From Halioglobus japonicus (lineage in GTDB: Bacteria > Pseudomonadota > Gammaproteobacteria > Pseudomonadales > Halieaceae), in contig NZ_CP019450.1 in the NCBI RefSeq assembly GCF_001983995.1, positions 1,798,001 through 1,862,000 on the forward strand: 64,000 nt of DNA. Reading direction: 5' to 3'. The translations under genes and the position numbers were made by a program. Below are positions 8,478 through 17,902 of this stretch, one piece after another. Every line of letters begins with the position of its first letter. Within the stretch, counting starts at the first letter, position 1. The notes beneath the pieces were generated by a model. The model was given only the letters and a program-made list of their open reading frames with translations, made no database searches and had not been told where the DNA came from.

Positions 8478-9524
8478 ATGGATTTCACTTTTAGCGAAGA
8501 TCAATTGCTGTTCCAGGATTCCGTGCGCGACTTTCTAGTCAACGAAATTACGCCTGAGCGCATTCGCTCAAGCTGGGATACCGAGACGGGTCGCAGCCAG
8601 GAGCTATGGGCGCAGCTCGCGGAGTTGGGTCTGACGGGACTTACTGTCCCGGAAGCCTTCGGTGGGCTGGGCATGAGCGAACTCGATTTCGTATTGTTGG
8701 CACAGGAGTGCGGCTACGTGGCCCTGCCGGAGCCGCTGGTTAACAGTGTGCTTGTAGCGGTGCCGCTCCTGAAGACCATCGGTGGCGACCTGGCGGAACA
8801 ATGGTTGCCACAGGTGGCCACTGGCGAGGCGCGGGTTGTTGCCGGTATTGAGCAAAATTTGCTGGCGGAAGACGCACATGTGGCTGACCTGGTGCTGTGG
8901 TACACAGAAGGTAGCTGGTATGCGCTGACCCAGGAGCAGATGACGCTACAACACAACGAGTCGGTTGACCCCTCACGCAGGCTGTTCAGTGTGAGTGTGA
9001 ATAGCGACGTCGATGCGGTAGCAAATGGCGAACAGGCAGCGACGCTGCTGGAAGCTGCTCTCAATCGTGGGGCGCTCGGCGCCGCGGCGCAAGCGCTTGG
9101 TCTGGCCCAGCGCATGATCGATATCTCTGTTCAATATACCAGCGAGCGGCAGCAGTTCGGCCAGGCCATCGGTACCTTTCAGGCTGTCAAACATCACATG
9201 GCCAATGTTGCTGTGCGCCTTGAATATGCCAAGGCGCCAGTGCATCGCGCGGCTTACAGCATTGCTCATGGCGAAGCCGTTGCAGCTCATGCGGTGTCGC
9301 AGGCCAAACTGATGGCCTGTGAGGCGGCCAATCTTGCGGCCAAGAACTGTCTTCAGGTGCATGGGGCCATGGGTTACACCTGGGAAGTTGATCTGCATAT
9401 CTTTATGAAAAAAGCCTGGGCAATGGCCAATACCTGGGGCGACGCTGCGTATCACAAAGAGCGCGTGGCAGAACACATTTTTGCGGACGGTGCGGCACTC
9501 GGTGCCGACGGCACGCTCGGCTAA
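8478..9524 (+). CDS. Acyl-CoA dehydrogenase, pair 1 small subunit
   Basis: A 348-residue acyl-CoA dehydrogenase, shorter than its partner. The N-terminal helical domain (FTFSEDQLLFQDSVRDFL) and the C-terminal helical domain with YTSERQQFGQAIGTFQAVKH and QVHGAMGYTWEVDLHIFMKK are clear, whereas the middle beta domain is reduced. Neither known position for the catalytic Glu carries one: helix G reads NRGALGAAAQALG. In mycobacterial steroid FadE pairs one subunit brings the catalytic base and the other helps hold FAD. The three-base spacing to its partner supports that reading. Confidence 0.85.
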   Translation: MDFTFSEDQLLFQDSVRDFLVNEITPERIRSSWDTETGRSQELWAQLAELGLTGLTVPEAFGGLGMSELDFVLLAQECGYVALPEPLVNSVLVAVPLLKTIGGDLAEQWLPQVATGEARVVAGIEQNLLAEDAHVADLVLWYTEGSWYALTQEQMTLQHNESVDPSRRLFSVSVNSDVDAVANGEQAATLLEAALNRGALGAAAQALGLAQRMIDISVQYTSERQQFGQAIGTFQAVKHHMANVAVRLEYAKAPVHRAAYSIAHGEAVAAHAVSQAKLMACEAANLAAKNCLQVHGAMGYTWEVDLHIFMKKAWAMANTWGDAAYHKERVAEHIFADGAALGADGTLG

Positions 9525-9539
9525 GTAAGGAGATTAGAA

Positions 9540-10688
9540 ATGGCAGATGCTTATATTGTAGATGCGGTGCGTTCACCTACCGGGCGACGCAAAGGCGGGC
9601 TGGCTCACGTGCATGGCGCCGACCTGGGCGCGCATGTGCTCAAGACACTGGTAGCGCGCAACAGTATTCCCGACGATGAGTATGACGATGTGATGTTTGG
9701 CTGTGTCGACACGATCGGGCCGCTGGCGGGCGATATTGCCCGTACCTGCTGGTTGGCTGCCGGTCTTTCCGATGTGGTGCCGGGAACCACGATTGATCGT
9801 CAGTGTGGTTCGTCACAGCAGGCTGTGCATTTCGCCGCACAGGCCATTATGGCCGGCGTGAACGATGTTGTGATTGCCGGCGGTGTGCAAACTATGACGC
9901 AGATTCCGATCTCGTCTGCGATGATCGCGGCTGAGCCGCTGGGCTTCAGCGATCCTTTCACCGGTTCCAAGGGCTGGGTAGAGCGCTACGGCGATGTACC
10001 CCCGACCCAGTTCCGCTCGGCGCAGATGATAGCGGACAAGTGGGAGTTGTCGCGCGAAGATCTCGAAGTCTATTCGCTTGAATCCCACACCCGTGCGCTG
10101 AAGGCAATTAAAGAAGGTCGCTTTGATCGCGAGATCGCACCGCTGGAAGGGGTGACCATGGACGAGACACCGCGCGAATCCACCCTCGAGAAAATGGCGG
10201 AGCTGGGCTATCTGTTTGGCTGCGACAAGGTCACTGCGGGTGTGTCCAGCCAGACCTGCGATGGATCTTCCGCCATGTTGATCGTGTCAGAAGAGGCGCT
10301 TAAGCGCTACAACCTGACCCCTCGTGCACGTATCGCGCATATGAGTGTGCGCGCTGCGGATCCTATCTGGATGCTGACTGCGCCGATTCCCGCCACGGAA
10401 TACGCTTTGAAAAAGACCGGCATGAGCATGAGCGATATCGATCGTGTGGAAATCAATGAGGCGTTTGCCTCTGTGGCCATGGCCTGGCTGAAGGAAACCG
10501 GTTACGACCACGAAAAAACCAATGTGAATGGCGGTGCGATTGCCCTTGGTCATCCGCTGGGTGCCACGGGTACCAAGCTGATGACCACATTGCTGCATGA
10601 ACTCGAGCGCAGCGGTGGTAAGTACGGCCTGCAAACCATGTGTGAAGGGGGTGGTCAGGCCAACGTCACCATCCTGGAAAGATTGTAA
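9540..10688 (+). CDS. fadA6: FadA6-like thiolase
   Basis: A 382-residue thiolase with all three catalytic blocks: the nucleophile Cys in DRQCGSSQQAVHFAAQA, the His in NVNGGAIALGHPLGATG, and the second Cys in QTMCEGGGQANVTI. From memory, it closely resembles Mycobacterium tuberculosis FadA6 in DRQCGSSQQA, SAMIAAEPLGF, ARAADP-type and GGAIALGHPLGATG stretches, and in length. FadA6 performs thiolysis in HIP side-chain removal and in breakdown of the opened ring. A ribosome-binding site AAGGAG precedes ATG 9540. Confidence 0.8.
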   Translation: MADAYIVDAVRSPTGRRKGGLAHVHGADLGAHVLKTLVARNSIPDDEYDDVMFGCVDTIGPLAGDIARTCWLAAGLSDVVPGTTIDRQCGSSQQAVHFAAQAIMAGVNDVVIAGGVQTMTQIPISSAMIAAEPLGFSDPFTGSKGWVERYGDVPPTQFRSAQMIADKWELSREDLEVYSLESHTRALKAIKEGRFDREIAPLEGVTMDETPRESTLEKMAELGYLFGCDKVTAGVSSQTCDGSSAMLIVSEEALKRYNLTPRARIAHMSVRAADPIWMLTAPIPATEYALKKTGMSMSDIDRVEINEAFASVAMAWLKETGYDHEKTNVNGGAIALGHPLGATGTKLMTTLLHELERSGGKYGLQTMCEGGGQANVTILERL

Positions 10689-10702
10689 GAAGGAATAGAT
10701 TG

Positions 10703-11590
10703 ATGAGTGGAATTCTCGAAGGACGCGTCGCGATTGTCACTGGCGCTGGTGGCGGCCTGGGTGCTGCCCACGCAAAGGTCTTTGCCAGCGAAGGCTGTGC
10801 CGTGATCGTTAACGACATTAACACTGATGCCGCTCAGGCGGTTGTCGATGACATCGTTGCCGCTGGCGGCAGGGCGGAGGTCAACAGCTCCGACATTACT
10901 CACTATGACGACAGCCTTAACGCTATCAAGCAGGCTATCGACGGCTTTGGCGGCCTGCACATTGTGCTTAACAACGCCGGCATCAACCGTGACCGTATGT
11001 TCGCCTCCATGACCGAGGCAGAGTGGGACGCGATTATGAGTGTGCACCTCAAGGGGCATTTCTGCATGAGCTCGCATGCTGTTCACTACTGGCGCGGTCA
11101 GGCCAAAGAAGGCAATACCGTTGATGCTCGCATTATCAATACCACTTCAGGGGCCGGTCTTCAGGGCTCTATCGGTCAGTCTAACTACGCAGCCGCCAAG
11201 GCGGGTATTGCCGCGCTGACCTTGAACCAGGCTGCGGAGCTGGGACGTTATGGTATTACAGCGAATGCGATCGCGCCCTCTGCGCGTACTGGCATGACCA
11301 CCGCAGTGCCGGAAATGGCCGAGCGCATGAAGAAGCCCGACGACGGCAGCTTTGACCACTTCGCACCTGAGAATGTTTCCAACCTGCTGGCCTGGCTGGC
11401 ATCGCCCGCCGCGGCGAACGTGTCCGGTCGTGTATTTGAAGCTGAGGGTGGCCGCATTTGTATCTGCGACGGCTGGCGCACAACCGACGGCGTCGATCGC
11501 GGCGCTGCCTGGGCGCCCGCCGAGATCGGCGAGGCGATGGAAGAGCTGCTGGCCAAGGAATCCCCCGCGCAAAAAGTCTGGGGTACCTGA
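10703..11590 (+). CDS. Short-chain dehydrogenase (HSD17B4-like)
   Basis: A 295-residue SDR beginning at ATG 10703, chosen over TTG 10700 because it sits properly behind AAGGAA. The NAD-binding motif is TGAGGGLG, NNAG follows, and the active-site Ser-Tyr-Lys is in TTSGAGLQG and NYAAAK. The sequence and C-terminal extension resemble hydroxyacyl-CoA dehydrogenase domains of peroxisomal multifunctional enzyme type 2 and SDRs of actinobacterial steroid clusters. It probably oxidises a beta-hydroxyacyl-CoA or ring hydroxyl in C/D-ring breakdown. The exact step is not resolved. A long inverted repeat follows the stop codon. Confidence 0.8.
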   Translation: MSGILEGRVAIVTGAGGGLGAAHAKVFASEGCAVIVNDINTDAAQAVVDDIVAAGGRAEVNSSDITHYDDSLNAIKQAIDGFGGLHIVLNNAGINRDRMFASMTEAEWDAIMSVHLKGHFCMSSHAVHYWRGQAKEGNTVDARIINTTSGAGLQGSIGQSNYAAAKAGIAALTLNQAAELGRYGITANAIAPSARTGMTTAVPEMAERMKKPDDGSFDHFAPENVSNLLAWLASPAAANVSGRVFEAEGGRICICDGWRTTDGVDRGAAWAPAEIGEAMEELLAKESPAQKVWGT

Positions 11591-11595
11591 TCCAA

Positions 11596-11653
11596 AAATG
11601 GGGGACAGACCCCATTTTTTGAAGAGCAAAAAACGGGGTCTGTCCCCCCATTT
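11596..11653. repeat. Inverted repeat with GGGGACAGACC core (REP-like)
   Basis: Two arms face each other in the 74-base gap between two operon genes. The left arm (11596-11619) contains ATGGGGGACAGACCCCAT, itself nearly palindromic, and the right arm (11628-11653) contains CGGGGTCTGTCCCCCCAT. RNA from here would fold into a strong hairpin with a short loop. The same GGGGACAGACC core occurs at 42859-42983, so it is a dispersed element. It could reduce expression of the downstream acyl-CoA dehydrogenases or protect the upstream mRNA. Confidence 0.75.
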
Positions 11654-11664
11654 AGAGAACGACG

Positions 11665-12837
11665 ATGGAATTTGCATTTACTGAAGAGCAGGAAATGATC
11701 CGCGATACCGCGGAGGCTTTCCTTGCTGAGGTGTCTACCAGCGAGGCCGTGCGTTCAGCGATGGCCACTGAAGCCGGTTATGACGCCGAGCTATGGCAGC
11801 GTATCTGCGGCGAAATGTACTGGCAGGCTATTCACATTCCCGAAGAGTACGGGGGTATGGGGCTGGGGTATGTCGAAGTCGTTGCGATGATGGAACAAAT
11901 GGGCCGCTATCTGCTGTGTTCACCATTTTTTGCCACGGTCTGCCAGGGAGCGAATGCGTTGCTGCTGGCCGGCAGCGATGAGCAAAAAACGCATTGGCTG
12001 GGCAAGCTTTGTGAAGGTGGGCTCACAGCCACCATCGCCAGCAATGGTGGCGTCTCAAGTTGGGGACCGGAGTCGGTGACAGCCACCTGGCGACGCGACG
12101 GCGATGCCTATGTTCTTGATGGCAGCTATCGCTATGTGATCGACGGCCATACAGCACAGTTGATTGTGGTCGCTGCTCGTGAAGTAGGCAGTGAGGAAGA
12201 AAGCGGTATCAGTCTTTTCCTGTTGCCCGCAGATACCCCGGGACTGAGCCGGGAATGGCTGCCCACCATGGACCAGACACGCAAGCAGGCGGCACTGTCT
12301 TTGGATGGCGTGCGCCTCGAAGCCGATGCCCTGCTGGGTGACGCCGGCTCTGGTTGGGCAGTGCTGAGCCAGGTGCAGGATTTGGCGGCCATTGCGCTCG
12401 CGGCAGAGCAGGTTGGTGGCTGCCAGCAGTTGCTCGATAGCGCGGTTGAATACACCAGTGAGCGGGTCCAGTTTGGCCGTACCATTGCCAGCTTCCAGGC
12501 CGTGAAGCACAAGGCTGCTGACATGATGCTGCTGACCGAAGTAGCGCGCTCGGCGATTTACTACGCCGCCTGTGTTGCACAGGAGGCACTGCAAGGCACA
12601 GAGCTGGCTGCGGAGTTGCCCGAGGCGGCGAGCGTGGTTAAGTCCTATTGTTCCGATGCCTACTTCGCTATCGCCGGTGACACGCTGCAGTTGCATGGGG
12701 GTGTTGGTTTTACCTGGGAATACGACGTGCACCTGTATTTCAAGCGAGCGAAGTCGTCCGAACAGTTATTGGGTAATGGTACGCAGCATCGCGAGCGCCT
12801 GGCCGCACAACTGCTGGACGCGGAGGACGCGGCATGA
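11665..12837 (+). CDS. Acyl-CoA dehydrogenase, pair 2 subunit without catalytic Glu
   Basis: A 390-residue acyl-CoA dehydrogenase beginning FAFTEEQEMIRDTAEAFLAE. C-terminal helices carry YTSERVQFGRTIASFQAVKH and QLHGGVGFTWEYDVHLYFKR. The helix G segment reads DLAAIALAAEQVGG, with Ala where isovaleryl-type enzymes have catalytic Glu, and no Glu is visible at the medium-chain position. The stop overlaps the start of the next dehydrogenase by four bases (ATGA), so subunits are made in step. It likely forms a heteromer with that product. Confidence 0.85.
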   Translation: MEFAFTEEQEMIRDTAEAFLAEVSTSEAVRSAMATEAGYDAELWQRICGEMYWQAIHIPEEYGGMGLGYVEVVAMMEQMGRYLLCSPFFATVCQGANALLLAGSDEQKTHWLGKLCEGGLTATIASNGGVSSWGPESVTATWRRDGDAYVLDGSYRYVIDGHTAQLIVVAAREVGSEEESGISLFLLPADTPGLSREWLPTMDQTRKQAALSLDGVRLEADALLGDAGSGWAVLSQVQDLAAIALAAEQVGGCQQLLDSAVEYTSERVQFGRTIASFQAVKHKAADMMLLTEVARSAIYYAACVAQEALQGTELAAELPEAASVVKSYCSDAYFAIAGDTLQLHGGVGFTWEYDVHLYFKRAKSSEQLLGNGTQHRERLAAQLLDAEDAA

Positions 12838-14036
12838 AACTGAGTTTTAGCCCGGAAGATGAAAAGTTCCGTGAAGAGATTGCTGGCTGGTTGAGCCAGA
12901 ACCTGACCGGTGAGTTTGAGAAACTGAAGTATCGCGGCGGCCCTGGTGATGAGCACATGTATCCGCAAGAGCGTCAGGGCTGGGAAAAGAAACTAGCCGA
13001 GGGCGGCTGGACCTGCGTGGGTTGGCCCGAGGAGCACGGCGGTCGCGGCTGCAGTATCGAGCAGCAGGTCATCTTTTTTGAAGAGTATGCCCGCGCCGGT
13101 GCGCCGGGCCGCGTAGGACACATTGGCGAAGGATTGGCCGGTCCTACCATTATTGCCTTTGGTACCGAAGAGCAGAAACGTAAGTACCTGCCAGGTATTG
13201 TGGCCGGTACTGAGCTGTGGTGTCAGGGATACTCGGAACCGAGCGCCGGTTCAGACCTGGCAAACGTGAAAACCAAGGCCCGCTTTGACCAAGCAAAGGG
13301 CAAGTGGATTATCAATGGACAGAAGGTGTGGACCTCATTGGCTCACGAGTCCGACTACTGTTTCGTCATCGCCCGAACAGACCCGGATTCTGTGGCGCAC
13401 AAGGGCCTGGGCTTCTTCCTGATCAAAATGGATCAGCCGGGAATCGATGTTCGTCCTATTGAGCAAATCACGGGCACCTCCGAATTCAACGAAGTGTTTT
13501 TTGACGACGCCGAATGCGACGCCACAGATATAGTTGGCGCGCCCGGCGAGGGCTGGAAGGTGGCCATGGGGCTGCTCGGCTTTGAGCGTGGCGTCTCCAC
13601 CCTGGGCCAGCAAATGCAATTCCAGAACGAGCTGGATGAAGTCGTCAAAGTTGCGAAATCCAATGGCGCCGCCAGTGACCCTGTGATTCGCCAGCGAATT
13701 GCCAAGGCACACGCTGAACTCAAGATCATGCGCTACAACGCCATGCGTATGTTGTCGGGCCAAAGTGGCTCAGATGGTTCGCTGCAGAAGGAAGCGCTGA
13801 TTTACAAGTTGTTCTGGGCTACGTGGCACCGCAGTCTGGGTGAACTCGCTATGGATGTGATGGGCCCTGAATGTGAGATTCTGGAGGGCGGCCCGTATGA
13901 GCTGAGTCGCCTGCAGTCCATGTATCTATTTGTGCGCTCCGACACGATTTATGGCGGCACCAATCAGATCCAGAGAAATATCATCGCCGAGCGCGGTTTG
14001 GGCATGCCCAAGGAACCAAAGGGAAAAGCAGTATGA
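12834..14036 (+). CDS. Acyl-CoA dehydrogenase, pair 2 catalytic subunit
   Basis: A 400-residue acyl-CoA dehydrogenase with WCQGYSEPSAGSDLANV, INGQKVWTSLAHESDYC and the C-terminal TIYGGTNQIQRNIIAERGLG. As in pair 1, the medium-chain Glu position is Gly (YGGT), while helix G has Glu in LGFERGVSTLG. Together with the overlapping upstream gene it repeats the arrangement seen at 7308-9524. It is a candidate for FadE30-type oxidation of HIP-CoA or a later step; sequence alone does not separate them. The stop overlaps the next SDR gene by four bases. Confidence 0.85.
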   Translation: MKLSFSPEDEKFREEIAGWLSQNLTGEFEKLKYRGGPGDEHMYPQERQGWEKKLAEGGWTCVGWPEEHGGRGCSIEQQVIFFEEYARAGAPGRVGHIGEGLAGPTIIAFGTEEQKRKYLPGIVAGTELWCQGYSEPSAGSDLANVKTKARFDQAKGKWIINGQKVWTSLAHESDYCFVIARTDPDSVAHKGLGFFLIKMDQPGIDVRPIEQITGTSEFNEVFFDDAECDATDIVGAPGEGWKVAMGLLGFERGVSTLGQQMQFQNELDEVVKVAKSNGAASDPVIRQRIAKAHAELKIMRYNAMRMLSGQSGSDGSLQKEALIYKLFWATWHRSLGELAMDVMGPECEILEGGPYELSRLQSMYLFVRSDTIYGGTNQIQRNIIAERGLGMPKEPKGKAV

Positions 14037-14824
14037 GTCTTAAAAAGCCGGAGTATGTCCCCGGGCATGGCCTGATCAAAGGTAAGTCTGTACTGATTAC
14101 CGCAGCAGCCGGTGCTGGCATTGGTTTTTCTGCTGCAACCAAGGCCGCAGAGGAGGGCGCCCGCGCCATTGTGCTGAGCGATATCCACGAGGAGCGCCTG
14201 GAAGCAGCGGTCGAAAAGCTGAAGCAGGATACAGGTCTGACCGAGGTTTATGGCAAGACCGGTAACGTCGCCGTAGAAGAGGATGTACAGGCGCTGGTCG
14301 ATTTTGCCGAGGAAACACTTGGCGGGGTTGATATCCTGATTAACAACGCCGGCCTAGGCACGTCAAAGCTGCTGATCGATATGGAAGACGACGAGTGGCA
14401 CAAGGTGATTGACGTCACGCTTAACGGCACCATGCGGATGACGCGTTACATGATGAAGGTGATGAAGGCCCGGGGCGAAGGCGGTGTTATCGTTAACAAC
14501 GCTTCGGTGCTGGGTTGGCGGGCACAAAAAGAGCAGGCGCATTACGCCGCGGCCAAAGCCGGTGTTATGGCGCTGACTCGCTGCGCTGCGCTGGAAGCTG
14601 CAGAGTTTGACGTGCGGATTAACGCTGTATCGCCGTCGATTGTATTGCATCCCATGCTGCGTAAGTCAGCCTCTGAGGAACTTCTCGAGGAGCTTGAGTC
14701 CAAAGAGGCCTACGGTCGCGCAGCAGAGGCCTGGGAAGTCGCCAATGTCATGATGTTCCTGGCTTCCGATTATTCAAGTTATATGACTGGCGAGATTGTC
14801 TCTGTGTCCAGTCAGCGTTCCTGA
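14033..14824 (+). CDS. ipdF: IpdF-like short-chain dehydrogenase
   Basis: A 263-residue SDR with the unusual cofactor motif [16 protein letters not shown] in place of TGxxxGIG. This TAAAGxGIGF form is characteristic of actinobacterial Ipd[10 protein letters not shown] and the catalytic YAAAK (with NNASVLGWR for Ser) are present. IpdF is the beta-hydroxyacyl-CoA dehydrogenase of HIP side-chain oxidation. ATG 14033 overlaps the preceding stop. The assignment uses the motif from memory plus context; another SDR role in the pathway cannot be excluded. Confidence 0.75.
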   Translation: MSLKKPEYVPGHGLIKGKSVLITAAAGAGIGFSAATKAAEEGARAIVLSDIHEERLEAAVEKLKQDTGLTEVYGKTGNVAVEEDVQALVDFAEETLGGVDILINNAGLGTSKLLIDMEDDEWHKVIDVTLNGTMRMTRYMMKVMKARGEGGVIVNNASVLGWRAQKEQAHYAAAKAGVMALTRCAALEAAEFDVRINAVSPSIVLHPMLRKSASEELLEELESKEAYGRAAEAWEVANVMMFLASDYSSYMTGEIVSVSSQRS

Positions 14825-14850
14825 TCCATTTATCTCAAGGGGAGAAAACC

Positions 14851-16053
14851 ATGAGAGAAGCAGTTATCGTATCCACCGCCCGCACCGGCCTGGCTAAATC
14901 ATTCCGCGGTGGTTTTAACAATACTGAAGCGCCGGCCATGGGTGGTCACGTCGTGCGCGCTGCCGTAGAGCGGGCCGGTATCGACGCCGCTGAAGTCGAC
15001 GATTGTATTTTCGGTGCCGCCGCTCAGCAGGGTACCCAGGGTTACAACATTGGCCGCCTGTGCGGCGTTGCCGGTGGCCTGCCTAAAACAGTGGCAGGGA
15101 TGTCCATGGACCGCCAGTGTTCCTCCGGCCTGATGTCGATCGCCACTGCCGCCAAGAGCATTATGTGCAATGAGTATGACATTGCTGTCGCCGGTGGTGT
15201 GGAGTCCATCTCGCTGGTTCAGACCAAGCACAAGAATACCCACAAGGCGGTCTCTGAGACTGTTACCGCTATCGACCCCACGGCCTACATGCCGATGCTG
15301 GAAACCGCTGAGGTGGTCAGCGATCGCTACGGCATCAGCCGCGAGTCCCAGGATGAGTACTCGTTGCAGAGCCAGCAGCGCGTTGCCGCTGCCCAGGAAG
15401 CCGGCCTGTTTGCCGATGAAATTGTGCCTATGAATGCCACCATGGCCGTGTTCAATCGCGAGACCAAGGAGACGACCTTCCAGGAAACGGTGGTGGACCG
15501 TGATGACTGCAACCGCCCCAGTACGACTCTGGAAAGCCTGGCTTCATTGGAGCCGGTCTTCAAGGATGGCCAATGGGTGAAAGAAGGCCACTTTATTACG
15601 GCGGGCAACGCCTCCCAGCTCTCCGATGGCGCCTCAGCCTGTGTAGTTATGGACAGCAAACTGGCTCAGCAGAAGGGGCTGGCCCCACTGGGTATTTATC
15701 GTGGTCTGGCGGTGGCTGGCTGCAAATCCGACGAGATGGGCATCGGTCCTGTGTTCGCCGTACCCAAATTGCTCAAACGCCACGGCCTGAGCATTAATGA
15801 CATTGATCTGTGGGAACTTAATGAGGCGTTTGCTTGTCAGGTTATCTACAGTCGTGACCAGTTGGGCATTGACAATGACAAGCTGAACGTGAATGGCGGC
15901 TCTATTGCTATTGGCCACCCCTTCGGCATGAGCGGGGCGCGCATGGTCGGTCACGCCCTGATCGAAGGTAAGCGCCGCGGAGCAAAATACGTGGTTGTCA
16001 CCATGTGTATTGGTGGCGGCATGGGTGCTGCAGGCTTGTTCGAGGTCGCCTGA
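14851..16053 (+). CDS. Acetyl-CoA acyltransferase (thiolase)
   Basis: A 400-residue thiolase with the nucleophile Cys in [17 protein letters not shown], His in [17 protein letters not shown], and Cys in [13 protein letters not shown]. It is the last gene of the steroid operon, preceded by AAGGGGAGAA. Unlike the FadA6-type thiolase at 9540, it has the standard CSSG block of broad-range degradative thiolases. It could handle side-chain thiolysis or the final cleavage to acetyl-CoA and succinyl-CoA-type products. Confidence 0.85.
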   Translation: MREAVIVSTARTGLAKSFRGGFNNTEAPAMGGHVVRAAVERAGIDAAEVDDCIFGAAAQQGTQGYNIGRLCGVAGGLPKTVAGMSMDRQCSSGLMSIATAAKSIMCNEYDIAVAGGVESISLVQTKHKNTHKAVSETVTAIDPTAYMPMLETAEVVSDRYGISRESQDEYSLQSQQRVAAAQEAGLFADEIVPMNATMAVFNRETKETTFQETVVDRDDCNRPSTTLESLASLEPVFKDGQWVKEGHFITAGNASQLSDGASACVVMDSKLAQQKGLAPLGIYRGLAVAGCKSDEMGIGPVFAVPKLLKRHGLSINDIDLWELNEAFACQVIYSRDQLGIDNDKLNVNGGSIAIGHPFGMSGARMVGHALIEGKRRGAKYVVVTMCIGGGMGAAGLFEVA

Positions 16054-16088
16054 TACCTCCCATTGTCATTGCATCTACTGCTACAATG

Positions 16089-16114
16089 GCGGCCATTCCA
16101 TCCGGGGTGGCCGC
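16089..16114 (+). terminator. Weak hairpin at the end of the steroid operon
   Basis: The arms GCGGCCA (16089-16095) and TGGCCGC (16108-16114) can pair across a 12-base loop 36 bases after the last thiolase stop. Only three T residues follow, so termination may be partial or factor-dependent. No other terminator is seen before gspE. Confidence 0.35.
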
Positions 16115-16159
16115 TTTCCGGTCGCGCTGATGAAATTTTAAACAGCTGCCTGGAGCACA

Positions 16160-17899
16160 ATGAAAAAAATCGGCGAATTGCTGGTAGAGCAGGGAAAACT
16201 CTCAGAGCGCGATGTAGAGCGGGCACTGCTCGCCCAGAGTGAAATGGGCGAAATGTTTGGCCAGGTCCTTGTCAAACTCGGACTGGTATCTGAGCTCGAC
16301 TTTGCCAATGTGCTCTCGACCCAGATTGACATCCCCCTGCTCAGCGCCTCGGATTACCCCGAGGAACCCGTGCAACTAGACGCGCTCGCTCAGGATTTCA
16401 TGTTCAGCCACCACGTGGTGCCGCTGGCAAAAAGCGATGCCGGCGTCAGCTTCGCCGCGGCTGTTCCCCAGGACCCGTTCCTGGCGAAGGCGCTGCGTAT
16501 GGCACTTGATTGCCCGGTCGACATATCCCTGGGGCTGGAATCTGACATCAATCGTGCCCTGCAGCTGTATTTGCAGCAGGACGAGAGTGAAGAAGACGAG
16601 GTCTTCGACCAGTTTGGCGGGCAGAGTGACGATGAATTTATCGAGCACCTGAAAGATCTCGCCAGTGAAGCACCGGTCATTCGTCTGGTGAACCAGATTA
16701 TCCACCGGGCCGTGGACATGCAGGCCTCGGATATCCATATTGAACCCTTCGAAGACGGGCTGCATCTGCGCTACCGCATTGATGGCGTTCTGCAGGATCA
16801 CCCGGATCCCCCGGCTGCCAATCTGTCTGCCGCGATCGCATCCCGTATCAAGCTGCTGTCACATATGAATATTGCCGAGCAGCGCTTGCCCCAGGACGGC
16901 CGGATTATGACTCGCGTCAAAGGCCACGAACTGGACCTGCGTGTCTCCACTATTCCCACCGTGCATGGCGAGAGCATCGTCATGCGTGTGCTCGATCGCG
17001 AGAGTATTCGCCTGAGTCTGCCCGACATGGGCTTCTCGGAAGATACGCTGAGCAAGTATCAGGATTTGCTGGCCCGCCCCCATGGGGTATTGCTCGTGAC
17101 CGGTCCGACTGGCTCAGGTAAGACCACAACGCTTTACGCCTCGCTGGCATCACTGGATTCCGATCGGCTCAAGATCATCACGGTTGAAGACCCGGTCGAA
17201 TACCAGTTGCAGGGGGTGAATCAGATACAGGTTCAGGCCCAGATTGAACTCACCTTCGCGCGGGCGCTGCGAGCTATTCTGCGTCAGGACCCGGACATCA
17301 TCATGATTGGTGAAATGCGCGATACTGAGACAGCACAAATCGGCGTGCAGTCTGCGCTTACCGGTCACCTGGTGCTCTCTACGCTGCACACCAACACCGC
17401 GGCAGGTGCCATTACTCGCCTCGAGGACATGGGGGTTGAACGATATCTGATTACCTCGTCAGTCAATGGGGTACTTGCGCAGCGCCTGGTGCGGACTCTA
17501 TGCAGTCACTGTAAGGAAGAAGTTCCCCTGGGCAGTGCGGACATGGAGGCGTCGGGGATTGCCGCATTCCTCGAGCCTGGCCAGAAAACGGTGTATCAGG
17601 CGGTGGGCTGTGAACACTGCATGCATACCGGTTACTCCGGCCGGACCTCTATTCACGAACTGTTCCCCCTGGACGATGAAATGCACCGGGTCATTATGAT
17701 GGGCGCCGACGCAACCACGCTGCATGCGGCGGCACGACGCCAGGGTATGTATACGCTGTATGAAGACGGCCTGCGCAAAGTGGCGAAAGGGCTCACATCT
17801 ATGGAAGAGGTGCTGCGTGTCACCCAGGATCAGAGCGATGATGTTGTCGAGGACGTCGCCGCTGTCGAGAGCCTGGATGTCGAGCAGGCGGTGATTTAA
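16160..17899 (+). CDS. gspE: Type II secretion ATPase GspE
   Basis: A 579-residue secretion ATPase. Residues about 1-150 form the N-terminal GspE/MshEN-type domains; the ATPase core has the Walker A motif GPTGSGKTTTLYASL, Asp-box VEDPVEYQL, Walker B region DPDIIMIGEMRD and the His box TGHLVLSTLHTN. A zinc-binding pair CSHC and CEHC lies in the C-terminal domain, diagnostic for GspE/PilB. It would power pseudopilus assembly from the cytoplasmic face of the inner membrane. First gene of an eleven-gene operon. Confidence 0.95.
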   Translation: MKKIGELLVEQGKLSERDVERALLAQSEMGEMFGQVLVKLGLVSELDFANVLSTQIDIPLLSASDYPEEPVQLDALAQDFMFSHHVVPLAKSDAGVSFAAAVPQDPFLAKALRMALDCPVDISLGLESDINRALQLYLQQDESEEDEVFDQFGGQSDDEFIEHLKDLASEAPVIRLVNQIIHRAVDMQASDIHIEPFEDGLHLRYRIDGVLQDHPDPPAANLSAAIASRIKLLSHMNIAEQRLPQDGRIMTRVKGHELDLRVSTIPTVHGESIVMRVLDRESIRLSLPDMGFSEDTLSKYQDLLARPHGVLLVTGPTGSGKTTTLYASLASLDSDRLKIITVEDPVEYQLQGVNQIQVQAQIELTFARALRAILRQDPDIIMIGEMRDTETAQIGVQSALTGHLVLSTLHTNTAAGAITRLEDMGVERYLITSSVNGVLAQRLVRTLCSHCKEEVPLGSADMEASGIAAFLEPGQKTVYQAVGCEHCMHTGYSGRTSIHELFPLDDEMHRVIMMGADATTLHAAARRQGMYTLYEDGLRKVAKGLTSMEEVLRVTQDQSDDVVEDVAAVESLDVEQAVI

Positions 17900-17902
17900 G
17901 CG

